From assembly GCA_025456495.1 (NCBI GenBank), contig JALOKO010000154.1, forward strand, positions 1 to 7,931: a DNA stretch of 7,931 nucleotides, given 5' to 3'. A model generated the notes under the pieces. That model made no database searches. It was not told where the DNA came from and worked only from the letters and a program-made list of their open reading frames with translations. This DNA comes from Bryobacterales bacterium (GTDB lineage Bacteria; Acidobacteriota; Terriglobia; Bryobacterales; Bryobacteraceae). The translations under genes were made by a program, and so were the position numbers. Position 1 is the first letter of the stretch. Each line of letters begins with the position of its first letter. Shown piece by piece: positions 1 to 5,659 of this stretch.

Positions 1-653
1 GTGCTGGAAAGCAGCGGCGTAGCCGCGCCGTCGGCGGATTGGCCAACCGGTGGCACTACCGCGGACCCTGAGGCGGGGTCCGTCGCGCCATCGGCGGCAT
101 TCGCGGCAGTGGAGTCCAACGCACTTCCGGTTGCCAGTGAATCTGTGCTGGCAGCCGGAGTTTCCGGGGACAAGACCGGGGGAGGTGGGGCCTGCACCGA
201 TGCTTCCTCACGCTGCTCGCGGTTTGCCTGTGAATCCTCCCACAGCGTATAGGCCACCGCGCACACCGCCAGCACCCCTACCAGCAGACCGATGGAGAGG
301 AATACCTGCCGCCAGGGTAATCCCCGGGACTGCCCCATGGAGGGTAGCGGCGGCAAATCCGGCGGTTCATGATAGCGGACTTGCGCCAAGGGCTCCGCAC
401 CCGACCCACCCAGAGCCCGAAACTCCAGCGGACGTTCCGGCTGTACCTCGTCCGGGTTCACTCCAAGGGCGCTGGCGTATTGCTTCAGAAAGCTCCGGCG
501 GAAGAACTCCCCGGGAATCGCCTCCAGATTATCGGCCTCCATGGCCTCCAGATACTGCACGGAGATGCGCGTCTGGATGGAAAAGTCCTGGATGGACTTG
601 CCCTGCTTCAGCCGTGCCTGCTTCAGCTTTTCCCCATTTGCCGCCATACGCAT
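1..653 (-). CDS. RodZ-like helix-turn-helix membrane protein (partial, C-terminus beyond left edge)
   Basis: The reading frame runs from a start near 653 to the left edge with no stop, so about 217 residues are seen and the C-terminus is missing. Counting from the second Met (647), residues 5-70 resemble the Cro/C1-type domain of RodZ-like proteins (HTH_25): GEKLKQARLKQGKSIQD, then a second helical part with a YLEAME motif and the family-typical IPGEFFRRSFLKQYA stretch. Residues 71-112 are a proline-rich linker. Residues 114-136 are one hydrophobic membrane segment beginning WRQVFLSIGLL. After it comes a low-complexity Pro/Ala/Ser/Thr tail expected to lie outside the cytoplasm. RodZ links MreB to the cell-wall elongation machinery. 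Many homologues outside Proteobacteria share only the HTH-plus-membrane layout, so the exact role is uncertain. Two in-frame ATGs exist, at 653 and 647; neither has a strong Shine-Dalgarno sequence. The gene is divergent from rpsT. Confidence 0.8.
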   Translation of the reverse strand, partial: MRMAANGEKLKQARLKQGKSIQDFSIQTRISVQYLEAMEADNLEAIPGEFFRRSFLKQYASALGVNPDEVQPERPLEFRALGGSGAEPLAQVRYHEPPDLPPLPSMGQSRGLPWRQVFLSIGLLVGVLAVCAVAYTLWEDSQANREQREEASVQAPPPPVLSPETPAASTDSLATGSALDSTAANAADGATDPASGSAVVPPVGQSADGAATPLLSS

Positions 654-989
654 TCACCAGGAGCCGAACCTCAGCGCGCCTGCGCCTCGGGTGGACCCCA
701 TACCCCGCGAAATCACTTACCCAGAACCCAGGGAACCGCCCGACTACGGAAAACGCCGCCCGGACGCTTTTCGCGGGCCAATGCCCTTCTGCCTCTATTC
801 TCTGCTGTTCCTGAGGAAGGCGCAATCCTGCAAGCGTTGTGATTGCTTCCGGTTGCACGCGAAATGCGCAGGTAACCGGAGCCGGAAGCGCTTCGGCCGC
901 CCTTCGCGGCCCAGCCTATCCATCTTCACGGCTTTTGACGGAGAGCCCAATCCGCGATATCCTGAAAAGAGGTTCGTACTGATTCAACA
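654..989. other. Divergent intergenic region between the RodZ-like gene and rpsT
   Basis: This 336-base stretch has no convincing gene. It contains the rpsT promoter near its right end. It also contains an inverted pair TCCGGTT (848-854) / AACCGGA (874-880) with a 19-base spacer, and an imperfect palindrome at 881-897 (GCCG, one unpaired G, AAGCGCTT, CGGC). Both lie upstream of the rpsT promoter, so if transcribed they would belong to the leader of the leftward gene. I found no convincing -35/-10 pair for that gene. Confidence 0.5.
935..963 (+). promoter_or_regulatory. Sigma-70-type promoter of rpsT
   Basis: A -35 element TTGACG (935-940) is followed by a 17-base spacer and a -10 element TATCCT (958-963). 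Expected initiation is near 970, which gives a leader of only about 20 bases before the ATG at 990. The match to TTGACA-17-TATAAT and the position directly before a ribosomal protein gene support it. Transcription start is inferred. Confidence 0.6.
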
Positions 990-1256
990 ATGGCTAATCA
1001 CGTTTCCGCCCTGAAGAGAATCCGCGTCACGCGCCGCCGGACGGTGATCAATCGCATGCGCAAGAGCCGCCTGCGCCACCAGATTCGCGCGCTTCGTCGG
1101 CTGCTGGATCAGAACAATTTCTCCGCTGCCGAGGAATTACTGCCCAAGACCTTTTCGGTGATTGATCGCGCTGCAAAGTGGGGCATCATTCACTCCAATA
1201 CGGCTGACCGGTATAAGGCCCGCTTGCACAAGCGGTTGAAGGCCATCTCCGCCTAG
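990..1256 (+). CDS. rpsT: 30S ribosomal protein S20
   Basis: The 88-residue, very basic protein has the usual length and composition of S20, a primary 16S rRNA-binding protein that sits at the bottom of the 30S subunit body. It starts MANHVSALKRIRVTRRR, the typical S20 N-terminus (MANxxSAxKRIR). The conserved C-terminal block VIDRAAKWGIIHSNTADRYKARLHKRL corresponds to the family's VIDRAAKKGIIHxNTAARxKSRL. Trp replaces the usual Lys in that block. Start: ATG at 990 is the only sensible choice. The purine-rich AGAGG at 968-972 lies 17 bases upstream, too far for a normal Shine-Dalgarno sequence and close to the predicted transcription start, so initiation may rely little on SD pairing. The gene is monocistronic, with its own promoter and terminator. 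In enterobacteria S20 represses its own translation; nothing in this sequence tests that here. Confidence 0.97.
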   Translation: MANHVSALKRIRVTRRRTVINRMRKSRLRHQIRALRRLLDQNNFSAAEELLPKTFSVIDRAAKWGIIHSNTADRYKARLHKRLKAISA

Positions 1257-1283
1257 CCTTATCGCATCGCGTGCATCTTGAGG

Positions 1284-1322
1284 GCGGGCTCGTCTTTCCT
1301 GAAAGGCGAGCCCGCTTTTCTT
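1284..1322 (+). terminator. Intrinsic terminator of rpsT
   Basis: A 14-bp stem pairs 1284-1297 with 1302-1315. It starts GCGGGCTCG and has one G-T wobble. The loop is four bases (CCTG), and TTTTCTT follows at 1316-1322. It lies 27 bases after the rpsT stop. On the opposite strand there is no T-tract after the stem, so it is a poor terminator for the leftward tenA operon. Confidence 0.92.
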
Positions 1323-1438
1323 GTTTCCCCAGAGTGGTTTGCCCACGACGCCCGCTTGCTCTAGGCCCCTTCCCCCCAAAGTGATCAGCGCCTCAGGCTC
1401 AGTGGCTCTTCGATAGCTCGCCGGGCTGTCCAACAACA

Positions 1439-1468
1439 GCGATGGCCGGGCCAACGATAGCCGGGCCA
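1439..1468. repeat. Short direct repeat downstream of tenA-like gene
   Basis: Two adjacent 15-base units, GCGATGGCCGGGCCA (1439-1453) and ACGATAGCCGGGCCA (1454-1468), differ at two positions. A looser third relative with CGATAG and GCCGGGC lies at about 1411-1428. It is in the non-coding gap between rpsT and the 3' end of the tenA-like gene. Function unknown. Confidence 0.6.
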
Positions 1469-1494
1469 GTCTGTGCGCCCGAGCCAGGACAATA

Positions 1495-2244
1495 CTAAGG
1501 CGTCCACCGTTCCTCGCGCCAAGCCATGTCCCAGAACAGGTACTCGTACCGCGTGGAGCGTTCATAGATGCGGACGGCCCTTCCTCTGGCATCCGCGCCT
1601 TCCGTTGCGGCGGTCTGGTTCATCATTTCCAGCACGGCCTGCACGTTCTTTTCGAACTCGGTACCCGCGTACTGATTGATCCAGCGCTGATAGTCCTTGT
1701 CCGGGGACCCCTTGGCCACCAGATGTTTGCCCACCTCCAGGTACACCCAATAGCAGGGCAGAACAGCGGCCAGTCCTTCCACGAAGGGCCGTTGCGACAC
1801 GGTTGCCAGCAGATGGTTGGTATAGGCCGCGTTGACGGGCGCCATGGTGGTTTGTTGAACGGCGTCGGCGCTGATGCCACCCTCAGCAAGGATGGAGGCA
1901 TGCAGTTGCCGCTCCGCCTGCAGGGTTTCGATGGCGTGCTGGTTCAATGTAATGGCCCATTCCTCGCGCGGGGCCTTGGCGGCCAACAAGCTCAACGCTT
2001 GACCAAAGGCGCGCAGGTAGAGGGCATCCTGCACCAGGTAGTAGCGAAATTTCTGCCGCGGCAAACTGCCATCCGCAAGGCCCGTGAGAAAGGGGTGCCG
2101 CAACGTTGCCTGGTAAACCGGCTCTGCCTCGGCCCACAGTTGCCGGGTGAAGGGCGCCTGCTGGGCACTTGCAACCAGGGCGCCCAGCATCAAACCCGCT
2201 GTCAGCAGCAGCCTGCGCATGCATCCGAAACTTCCTGGCGCCAT
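1495..2244 (-). CDS. TenA/thiaminase II-family protein with N-terminal signal peptide
   Basis: A 249-residue protein of the TenA/THI-4 family. Family members hydrolyse aminopyrimidines such as aminomethyl-HMP, in thiamine salvage, or thiamine itself. The active site looks complete. Asp73, Tyr76, Tyr141, Cys164 (in LPCYWVYLEVG), Tyr192 and Glu234 (YEYLFWDMAW) all sit exactly 29 residues after B. subtilis TenA Asp44, Tyr47, Tyr112, Cys135, Tyr163 and Glu205 (numbering from memory). The odd part is the N-terminus: an MRR n-region at residues 9-11, a hydrophobic core LLLTAGLMLGALV, and an ASA-QQ site suggesting signal-peptidase cleavage after residue 27. Export is therefore predicted, whereas well-studied TenA proteins are cytoplasmic. 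Two starts are possible: ATG 2244 (GAGGA close upstream) or ATG 2220 (AGGAAG ten bases upstream). Both keep the signal peptide. It is the last gene of the probable HD-GYP/UDG/TenA operon, 73 bases after the glycosylase stop. Family assignment is firm; substrate and location are inferred. Confidence 0.9.
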   Translation of the reverse strand: MAPGSFGCMRRLLLTAGLMLGALVASAQQAPFTRQLWAEAEPVYQATLRHPFLTGLADGSLPRQKFRYYLVQDALYLRAFGQALSLLAAKAPREEWAITLNQHAIETLQAERQLHASILAEGGISADAVQQTTMAPVNAAYTNHLLATVSQRPFVEGLAAVLPCYWVYLEVGKHLVAKGSPDKDYQRWINQYAGTEFEKNVQAVLEMMNQTAATEGADARGRAVRIYERSTRYEYLFWDMAWREERWTP

Positions 2245-2317
2245 CGTTCCTCACTTTCGAAACGGACATCGTAGATCGGCCGGTGCGGTCACGCAGGGCG
2301 CACCCATGGCGATTTGC

Positions 2318-3148
2318 TCACCGCGGTCTGCCCTTGGCCTGTTCCTGGAGATGAAGCGACGTGACGCCAGGGTGCGGGAATGCGGGGTCGTCCAGCCAGG
2401 TGGCTGCCTGGCGAAAGAGGTCGGCCAGCATCGCTGCCGTCAGGCGTCCCGTGGATGTGTTCTGCTGGCTGGGGTGATAGCAGCACAATAGCGGAGCCGC
2501 CTTCGGGAACTGGTACAAGCGTCCATGACCAAACGGAAATCGGGCCAGCGTTCGTAGCTCCCCCTGCTCCTGCAGCAGCCGCAGGTAGCTGACGGCGGCA
2601 ATGCCCCCTAGCGCCACCACCAAGCGCAACCGGGGCAGCAACTGCAGTTCCCGACGGAGGAAGGGCTGACACTGCTGGAGTTCTTTCGGGGAAGGGCGGT
2701 TGTCGGGAGGGGCGCAGCGCGCCGACGCGGTCATCCACACTCTGCGCAGCATCTGGCCGTCGTCCGCGTGGGTGCCCTCCGGCTGGGAAGCCAGTCCGGC
2801 CTCCCAGAGGGCGCGGTAGAGAAAATCCCCGGAACGATCCCCGGTAAACATGCGCCCCGTTCGGTTGGCGCCATGCGCGCCCGGGGCCAGTCCGATCAAC
2901 AGCAGTTCGGCCTGCGAATCGCCCCATGCGGGTACTGGCTTGCCCCAGTAGGTCCAATCGCGATAGGCCCGTCGTTTGTCCCGCGCCGTGGCCAGGCAAT
3001 GCTCGCGTAAGCGAGGGCACCGCTCACAGCCCACCACCAGTTGCTGCACGCCGGCCAGACTGTCGGCCTGGGCTACCAGCGTTTCCAGCGGTGACTGGAC
3101 GGATGGCGGTCTTTGCGAATCCAAAGGGGAATGCGCTTTGCGGGTCAC
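2318..3148 (-). CDS. Uracil-DNA glycosylase, family 5 (UDGb)-like, 4Fe-4S
   Basis: From a GTG start at 3148 this gives 276 residues. Family-5 enzymes remove uracil, and often other deaminated bases, from DNA in base-excision repair. Residues 86-99 read GLAPGAHGANRTGR, the family-5 form of motif 1 (family 4 has GEAPG). It is followed by FTGDRSG, which holds an acidic residue. The C-terminal motif is HPSQQNTSTGRLT (225-237). Four cysteines match the iron-sulphur ligand pattern: Cys41 and Cys44 (CERC), Cys145 (in RCAPPDN) and Cys160, with 14 residues between the last two. The frame stays open up to a TTG at 3217 inside the HD-GYP gene. I prefer GTG 3148 because it falls 13 bases after the HD-GYP stop and leaves an N-terminus nearer family length, but no strong Shine-Dalgarno supports either. 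It is probably cotranscribed between the HD-GYP gene and the tenA-like gene. Confidence 0.9.
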   Translation of the reverse strand: MTRKAHSPLDSQRPPSVQSPLETLVAQADSLAGVQQLVVGCERCPRLREHCLATARDKRRAYRDWTYWGKPVPAWGDSQAELLLIGLAPGAHGANRTGRMFTGDRSGDFLYRALWEAGLASQPEGTHADDGQMLRRVWMTASARCAPPDNRPSPKELQQCQPFLRRELQLLPRLRLVVALGGIAAVSYLRLLQEQGELRTLARFPFGHGRLYQFPKAAPLLCCYHPSQQNTSTGRLTAAMLADLFRQAATWLDDPAFPHPGVTSLHLQEQAKGRPR

Positions 3149-3161
3149 GGCGGCGGAGGGA

Positions 3162-4331
3162 CTAGTCTCCCGTAGCGCGCACGTTGTGCATGGGTGGCGG
3201 CGGCGCGGCCGTCCCAAAGCGGCTCTGATGCAGATCCAACAGCCGGAAATTGGCCTCGCTCCCGGTGAGAACCTGACGGAGGTTGCGCAAGGATTGGCTC
3301 AGTAGCGCCTGCTCCTGTTGCGACTGATGCGACAGATGCGGATAGCCCGCGATCTTCAGGAATGCGTCCACCAAGGTGACGTCCAGCAACCCGTCAGCCG
3401 CTTGCTGTTCCAGAATCGCCATGGCCTCGGAAGGCGTCTGGGCCGCCTTGTAGGGCCGCTTGGTGGTGATGGCGTCAAAGATATCCGCAATCTGCAGAAT
3501 GCGCGCCAGCAGAGGAATCCTCTCCCCTGCCAGCCGATCCGGATACCCGCTGCCGTCCCAGCGCTCATGATGATTCCGGATGATTGGCAGCACGCGCGCC
3601 AGGGAAATCATCGGGCGGCAGATCTCCTCGCCCTTCACTGTGTGGCTTTGCATCAGCAGATGCTCTTCCGGCGTCAGGGGACCCTGCTTCAGCAAAACAC
3701 TGTCCGGGATGGCGATCTTGCCAATGTCGTGCAGGAAGCCGCCGCGATACAGCGCCACCAATTCTTCCTGCGATAGCTTCAGGCTGGAACCCAACAGCAC
3801 CGAGTACAGGCTGAGGCGCTGGCAATGCCCACCGGTGTAGCGATCCCGATGTTCCACGGTTTGCGCCAGGGTCACCAGGACGGCTTCGGTCTGGTCTTGC
3901 GTTTCGTGCGCGCGCCGCGTTTCCAGACGCCGCCGCACCCGCAAGCGAACGCTGAGGGGGTGGAAGGGTTCCTCAATAAAGTCTTCGTTGGGGAAATCCA
4001 GAGACACCCGGCTATCCATCATGCTGGCCATATCCACCAGCGTCAGCACAGGAAAATCGCGCAGCATGCGCAGGATCTTGATCTCTTCCTGCAGTCGGGC
4101 AAGGCTGTCGTCCTGCAAATCCTGCGGCACAATCAGCAGGTCAACGTGCTGGCGCACCAACAGCGTGATTGCCGCCGTCACCGAATCCGCCCTGAGCAGG
4201 TTATAGGATTCCGGCTCCAGACACTCCATCAGGTGGGCGCAACGAACATGGTTGGGCTCCAGGATCAACACAACCGGCGCCCGGAACTCGGCGTCCGGAT
4301 ACGCACTGCCATGACTTCTGTTCGTGACCAC
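3162..4331 (-). CDS. HD-GYP domain protein with degenerate receiver domain
   Basis: 389 residues in two domains. Residues 18-135 have the size and pattern of a response-regulator receiver, but its key residues are gone. The acidic pair after the first strand is replaced (VLILEPNHV). The phospho-accepting Asp position is Pro (LLIVPQDL, about residue 69). The usual Lys before PF is Glu (FIEEPF). Residues 150-330 are an HD-GYP domain with a full motif set: His169 (TGGHCQR), His201-Asp202 and Lys205 (HDIGK), His230, the HHERWDGSGYP block at 254-264, Asp284, and KRPYK at 291-295. Such domains hydrolyse c-di-GMP, or cGAMP in some families, so catalysis is likely here. There is no membrane segment. 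The GTG start at 4331 is supported by AGGAG at 4337-4341, five bases upstream. It is first in the probable operon with the glycosylase and tenA-like genes, preceded by a long regulatory-looking region. The C-terminal 55 residues are helical, then Pro-rich. Confidence 0.93.
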   Translation of the reverse strand: MVTNRSHGSAYPDAEFRAPVVLILEPNHVRCAHLMECLEPESYNLLRADSVTAAITLLVRQHVDLLIVPQDLQDDSLARLQEEIKILRMLRDFPVLTLVDMASMMDSRVSLDFPNEDFIEEPFHPLSVRLRVRRRLETRRAHETQDQTEAVLVTLAQTVEHRDRYTGGHCQRLSLYSVLLGSSLKLSQEELVALYRGGFLHDIGKIAIPDSVLLKQGPLTPEEHLLMQSHTVKGEEICRPMISLARVLPIIRNHHERWDGSGYPDRLAGERIPLLARILQIADIFDAITTKRPYKAAQTPSEAMAILEQQAADGLLDVTLVDAFLKIAGYPHLSHQSQQEQALLSQSLRNLRQVLTGSEANFRLLDLHQSRFGTAAPPPPMHNVRATGD

Positions 4332-4385
4332 AACTGCTCCTGAGCCAAAAAACTTCTTGTTGCTCTTACATCACCCTGCCAGCCA

Positions 4386-4425
4386 CTAGTACTACGGAGT
4401 CCTATGCTAGGTAGTTCCCCTGAAT
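4386..4425. promoter_or_regulatory. Candidate paired operator upstream of HD-GYP gene
   Basis: Two half-similar sites each begin with CTAG, at 4386 and 4407, exactly 21 bases (two helical turns) apart. The second reads CTAGGTAGTTCCCCTGAAT. Superimposed on them are an inverted pair ACTAC (4391-4395) / GTAGT (4411-4415) and CCTA-TGC-TAGG (4401-4411). From memory, the GTAGTTCCCCT core resembles boxes bound by FixJ/NarL-type regulators, the family of the regulator in this window. Binding is inference. Confidence 0.35.
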
Positions 4426-4430
4426 CTCTT

Positions 4431-4460
4431 ACTGTAAGGGCAGAATGTCCCAGCGGTCAA
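4431..4460 (-). promoter_or_regulatory. Candidate promoter of the HD-GYP operon
   Basis: On the minus strand, TTGACC (4460-4455) is followed by an 18-base spacer and TACAGT (4436-4431), matching four of six bases of TATAAT. Initiation would fall near 4424, leaving a leader of about 90 bases that runs through the paired CTAG sites. The -10 match is moderate. Confidence 0.4.
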
Positions 4461-4504
4461 TCTGTTTTTATTATCGGACCGGATTATCTGGCGCTTTAGG
4501 CGAA

Positions 4505-4672
4505 TCCTGGGGCCTGGACCCAGGAACTTGCTGAAAAGCGCACCTAGCGAACACCTTAGAAAAGCGAACTCGGTTAAGGAATCGGGGGAGCGTTCCCCAG
4601 GCTGCGGCGCAACGGATGGAGGGGTTTGCGGTGCAAACGAATCGGGCGCCCGCTGGGGTAGAGCGGGCGCCC
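4505..4672. other. Cluster of four inverted repeats (hairpins)
   Basis: Four hairpins occur within 168 bases. The first is TCCTGGG (4505-4511) / CCCAGGA (4519-4525), 7 bp with a 7-base loop. The second is GGGGA (4585-4589) / TCCCC (4594-4598). The third is GTTTGC (4624-4629) / GCAAAC (4633-4638) with a 3-base loop. The fourth is GGGCGCCCGCT (4644-4654) / AGCGGGCGCCC (4662-4672), a perfect 11 bp with a 7-base loop. The last could terminate leftward transcription from the response regulator gene, but only a weak T-rich stretch (CGATTCGTTTG) follows it on that strand. Alternatively the block is part of a structured RNA. Confidence 0.6.
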
Positions 4673-4711
4673 TGACAGAAGGAGCCGGATTCCGAACGGG
4701 TGGCCCCCAAG

Positions 4712-4790
4712 CGGGACAAACTGGACGGAACAAACTGAACTGGCGCAGCCCGGGACAAGGCAGCCCGGGACTAGCCAACCCGGACAGAAC
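4712..4790. repeat. Degenerate CGGRAC-type tandem repeat array
   Basis: Successive units start at 4712 (CGGGACAAACTGGA), 4726 (CGGAACAAACTG, extended to 25 bases), 4751 (CGGGACAAGGCAGCC), 4766 (CGGGACTAGCCAACC) and 4781 (CGGACAGAACAG). Spacing is 14-15 bases apart from the second unit. The CGGAACAAACTG core closely resembles the unit of the array at 7494-7590, in the same orientation. Confidence 0.6.
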
Positions 4791-4860
4791 AGCCTGCCAT
4801 GCCGGGGGTGGCTGTGGGGTCAACCCGGGTCTCGCGCGGATTGTTCGCCGCCGGGTTCGT

Positions 4861-4932
4861 CCTGGAATCCGCCATCGGGTCTGCCCTGGAATCCTCCATC
4901 GGGTCTGCCCTGGAATCCGCCCGGGCGCTGCC
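4861..4932. repeat. 24-bp tandem repeats just downstream of the response regulator gene
   Basis: Units occupy 4861-4884 and 4885-4908 and differ at one base. A third, diverged unit covers 4909-4932, and a fragment of a further copy (GGGTTCGT) lies at 4853-4860. Each unit starts CCTGGAATCC. The array ends five bases from the stop codon of the regulator gene. Because 24 is a multiple of three, it could encode an 8-residue repeat on either strand. Confidence 0.85.
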
Positions 4933-4936
4933 AGCG

Positions 4937-5605
4937 CTAGGCAATCACGGGCAGTTGGATAATCTTCTTCTGGATGGCGTACTGCACCAGTTGCGCCTTG
5001 TTGTGGATATCCAGCTTCCGCATCAGATTGAACTTGTGAGCCTCAATGGTCTTCACGCTAAGGTTCAGGCTGCTGGCGATTTCCTTCACCGAATTGCCCT
5101 CGGCCAGCAACTTGAGCACCTCTTTTTCCCGAGGAGTCAAGGAAGCCAGGCGCGGCTGCGGGACGTTCGACTTCATCCGGGTGCGGAAGTCATCCACCAG
5201 TTGCGTCAGCATTTTCGGGCTCAGGTAGCTGCCGCCATTCTGGACATCACGGATGCCGGTAAGCAATTGCTCGGTGGGGCTATCCTTCAGGATGTAGCCG
5301 CTGGCGCCGGCCTGCATGCTCTCCAGCAGATAGTCTTCGTCGTCGTACATGGTGAGGAACAACACCTTAAGGTCCGGCCGGATGCGCTTCAGTTGCCGGG
5401 TAGCCTCAAAGCTGCTGAGCCCCGGCATGCTGACATCCATCAGCACCAGATCCGGGCGCGCGTGTTCCACCAACTGCAGCGCCTCATTGCCACTGCTGGC
5501 CTCACCCACAATCTCGATGTCCGGCTCACTGGACAACAGGGTACGCATGCCCTGACGAAACAGCGTGTGGTCATCCGCAATTAGGACGCGTGTGCGCTTC
5601 ATCAT
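4937..5605 (-). CDS. NarL/FixJ-family response regulator
   Basis: 222 residues from ATG 5605, the usual length. Residues 4-120 are an intact receiver: Asp11-Asp12 (IADDH), phospho-accepting Asp57 (LVLMDVSMPG), Thr85 (FLTMYDDED) and Lys107 (ILKDSP). Residues 156-211 are a LuxR-type helix-turn-helix: LTPREKEVLKLLAEG, then SVKEIASSLNLSVKTIEAH and a KLDIHNKAQLVQYA end. It should bind DNA as a dimer after phosphorylation by the kinase encoded just upstream. Start choice: a longer GTG start at 5623 is possible, but AGGA (5612-5615), part of GGAGGTAGGA, sits six bases before ATG 5605. An ATG at 5602 is nearly as good and gives the more typical MKRTRVLIADDH. The gene follows the kinase gene by 54 bases, so the two are probably cotranscribed. 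Targets are unknown. The reading frame past its TAG stop stays open through the 24-bp repeats (see findings). Confidence 0.95.
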   Translation of the reverse strand: MMKRTRVLIADDHTLFRQGMRTLLSSEPDIEIVGEASSGNEALQLVEHARPDLVLMDVSMPGLSSFEATRQLKRIRPDLKVLFLTMYDDEDYLLESMQAGASGYILKDSPTEQLLTGIRDVQNGGSYLSPKMLTQLVDDFRTRMKSNVPQPRLASLTPREKEVLKLLAEGNSVKEIASSLNLSVKTIEAHKFNLMRKLDIHNKAQLVQYAIQKKIIQLPVIA

Positions 5606-5611
5606 TCCGAT

Positions 5612-5621
5612 TCCTACCTCC
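5612..5621 (-). promoter_or_regulatory. Ribosome binding site of the response regulator gene
   Basis: On the minus strand GGAGGTAGGA ends six bases before ATG 5605 and nine before ATG 5602. It overlaps the alternative GTG start at 5623, which argues against that longer start. Confidence 0.7.
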
Positions 5622-5659
5622 ACTGGGTGAAGCTTCGCCGTTGTGCCGCGAGCCTTGCC

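Larger units (their letters stand above)
4332..4936. other. 605-base non-coding region between HD-GYP and response regulator genes
   Basis: No convincing gene lies here. The longest open frames are Pro/Arg-rich without domain signals. Near the HD-GYP gene it is less GC-rich and holds a candidate promoter and paired operator-like sites. The middle (4505-4672) carries a series of hairpins. The part nearest the regulator gene carries a degenerate repeat array (4712-4790) and 24-bp tandem repeats (4861-4932). These are listed separately. Confidence 0.6.

Noticed and set aside
1..842. Several plus-strand frames at the left edge
   Set aside because: They lie opposite the RodZ-like gene, are Pro/Arg-rich and carry no domain signal.
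1284..1315. Shared bidirectional terminator for rpsT and the tenA operon
   Set aside because: On the minus strand the stem is followed by CCTCAAGATGC, with no T-tract, so only the rpsT direction is supported.
3149..3217. A longer glycosylase start at TTG 3217
   Set aside because: It would add 23 residues overlapping the HD-GYP C-terminus, with no family similarity and a rare start codon; GTG 3148 fits better.
4407..4823. A 138-codon minus-strand open frame in the non-coding region
   Set aside because: Pro/Arg-rich, no recognisable domain, overlaps hairpins, repeats and the candidate HD-GYP promoter; it looks like a chance frame in GC-rich DNA.
4799..5584. A 261-codon plus-strand frame antisense to the response regulator
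   Set aside because: The minus strand encodes an intact, motif-complete regulator; the antisense frame is a codon-bias shadow.
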